Source: Enterobacteriaceae bacterium
Lineage (GTDB): Bacteria; Pseudomonadota; Gammaproteobacteria; Enterobacterales; Enterobacteriaceae
DNA length: 64,000 bases
Direction of reading: 5' to 3'
Assembly (NCBI GenBank): GCA_031261005.1
Contig: JAISKF010000023.1
Span: 22,987-86,986 of the forward strand
Below are positions 63,963 through 64,000 of the stretch, piece by piece. Both the position numbers and the translations under genes were made by a program. The notes under the pieces were generated by a model, which saw only the letters and a list, made by a program, of their open reading frames with translations, did no database searches and was not told the origin of the DNA. Each line of letters opens with the position of its first letter. Positions within the stretch are counted from its first letter, which is position 1.

Positions 63963-64000
63963 ATCGTTTGAACGGGGCGAATAATAGCTATCTCTATCTA

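Overview
The window comes from the chromosome of an enterobacterium (Enterobacterales). It carries the E. coli-type his operon with its histidine attenuator (hisL-G-D-C-B-H-A-F-I), then sbcB, rarD, a plaP/puuP-type permease, yohJ-yohK, maeA, endA and leuE. It also has tRNA-Thr(CGU) and tRNA-Asn(GUU) genes that look essentially like those of E. coli. The host genes have moderate GC and the intergenic regions are very AT-rich, so the host is probably not Escherichia, Salmonella or Klebsiella themselves. A moderate-GC family such as Budviciaceae, Hafniaceae or Morganellaceae would fit, but I cannot fix the genus from sequence alone.

Layout. (1) 1-7454: the complete histidine operon with promoter, leader peptide and attenuator. 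(2) 7500-12750: a variable stretch with two tandem copies of a WG-repeat lipoprotein gene, an intact NADAR-family gene and a truncated NADAR pseudogene produced by the same duplication, a ketopantoate-reductase-like gene, a secreted DUF2135/TPR protein and a DUF3861 protein. (3) 12896-53210: a complete-looking prophage of about 40 kb in the 3' end of tRNA-Thr, bounded by a 46-bp direct repeat. (4) 53240-64000: host genes again, ending at tRNA-Asn.

The prophage is mosaic. Its control region is lambdoid: an S24-type cI and a cro-like gene are divergent around three 17-bp operators, two more operators of the same consensus drive the rightward early operon, and cII, an O-like protein, a DnaB-type helicase, ninB, rusA, a candidate late antiterminator, a late promoter and a terminator follow in lambda order. 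The late genes instead encode a contractile-tailed (myovirus) particle: DUF1073 portal, DUF2184 capsid, DUF3383 sheath, KPP10-type tube, a tail chaperone with a predicted -1 frameshift, a tape measure with a lytic transglycosylase domain, Dit-like, hub and plug proteins, a Gp138-type spike, and baseplate J. The rightward early operon holds an exonuclease, a Sak4-like ATPase, an SSB-like protein, a frameshifted Dcm-Dam methyltransferase fusion, a possible excisionase and the integrase.

The most interesting accessory content is a TIM-barrel protein with tRNA-guanine-transglycosylase/DpdA-like motifs in the nin region (40204-40995); a three-gene cassette (MptE/GT42-like, GT9-like, methyltransferase) at the start of the late operon (36738-38744); a protein built from near-identical 60-bp tandem repeats (46454-47029); and two small exported proteins inserted in the baseplate cluster (17445-18236). 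All functions rest on reading motifs and gene order by eye; no database search was run.
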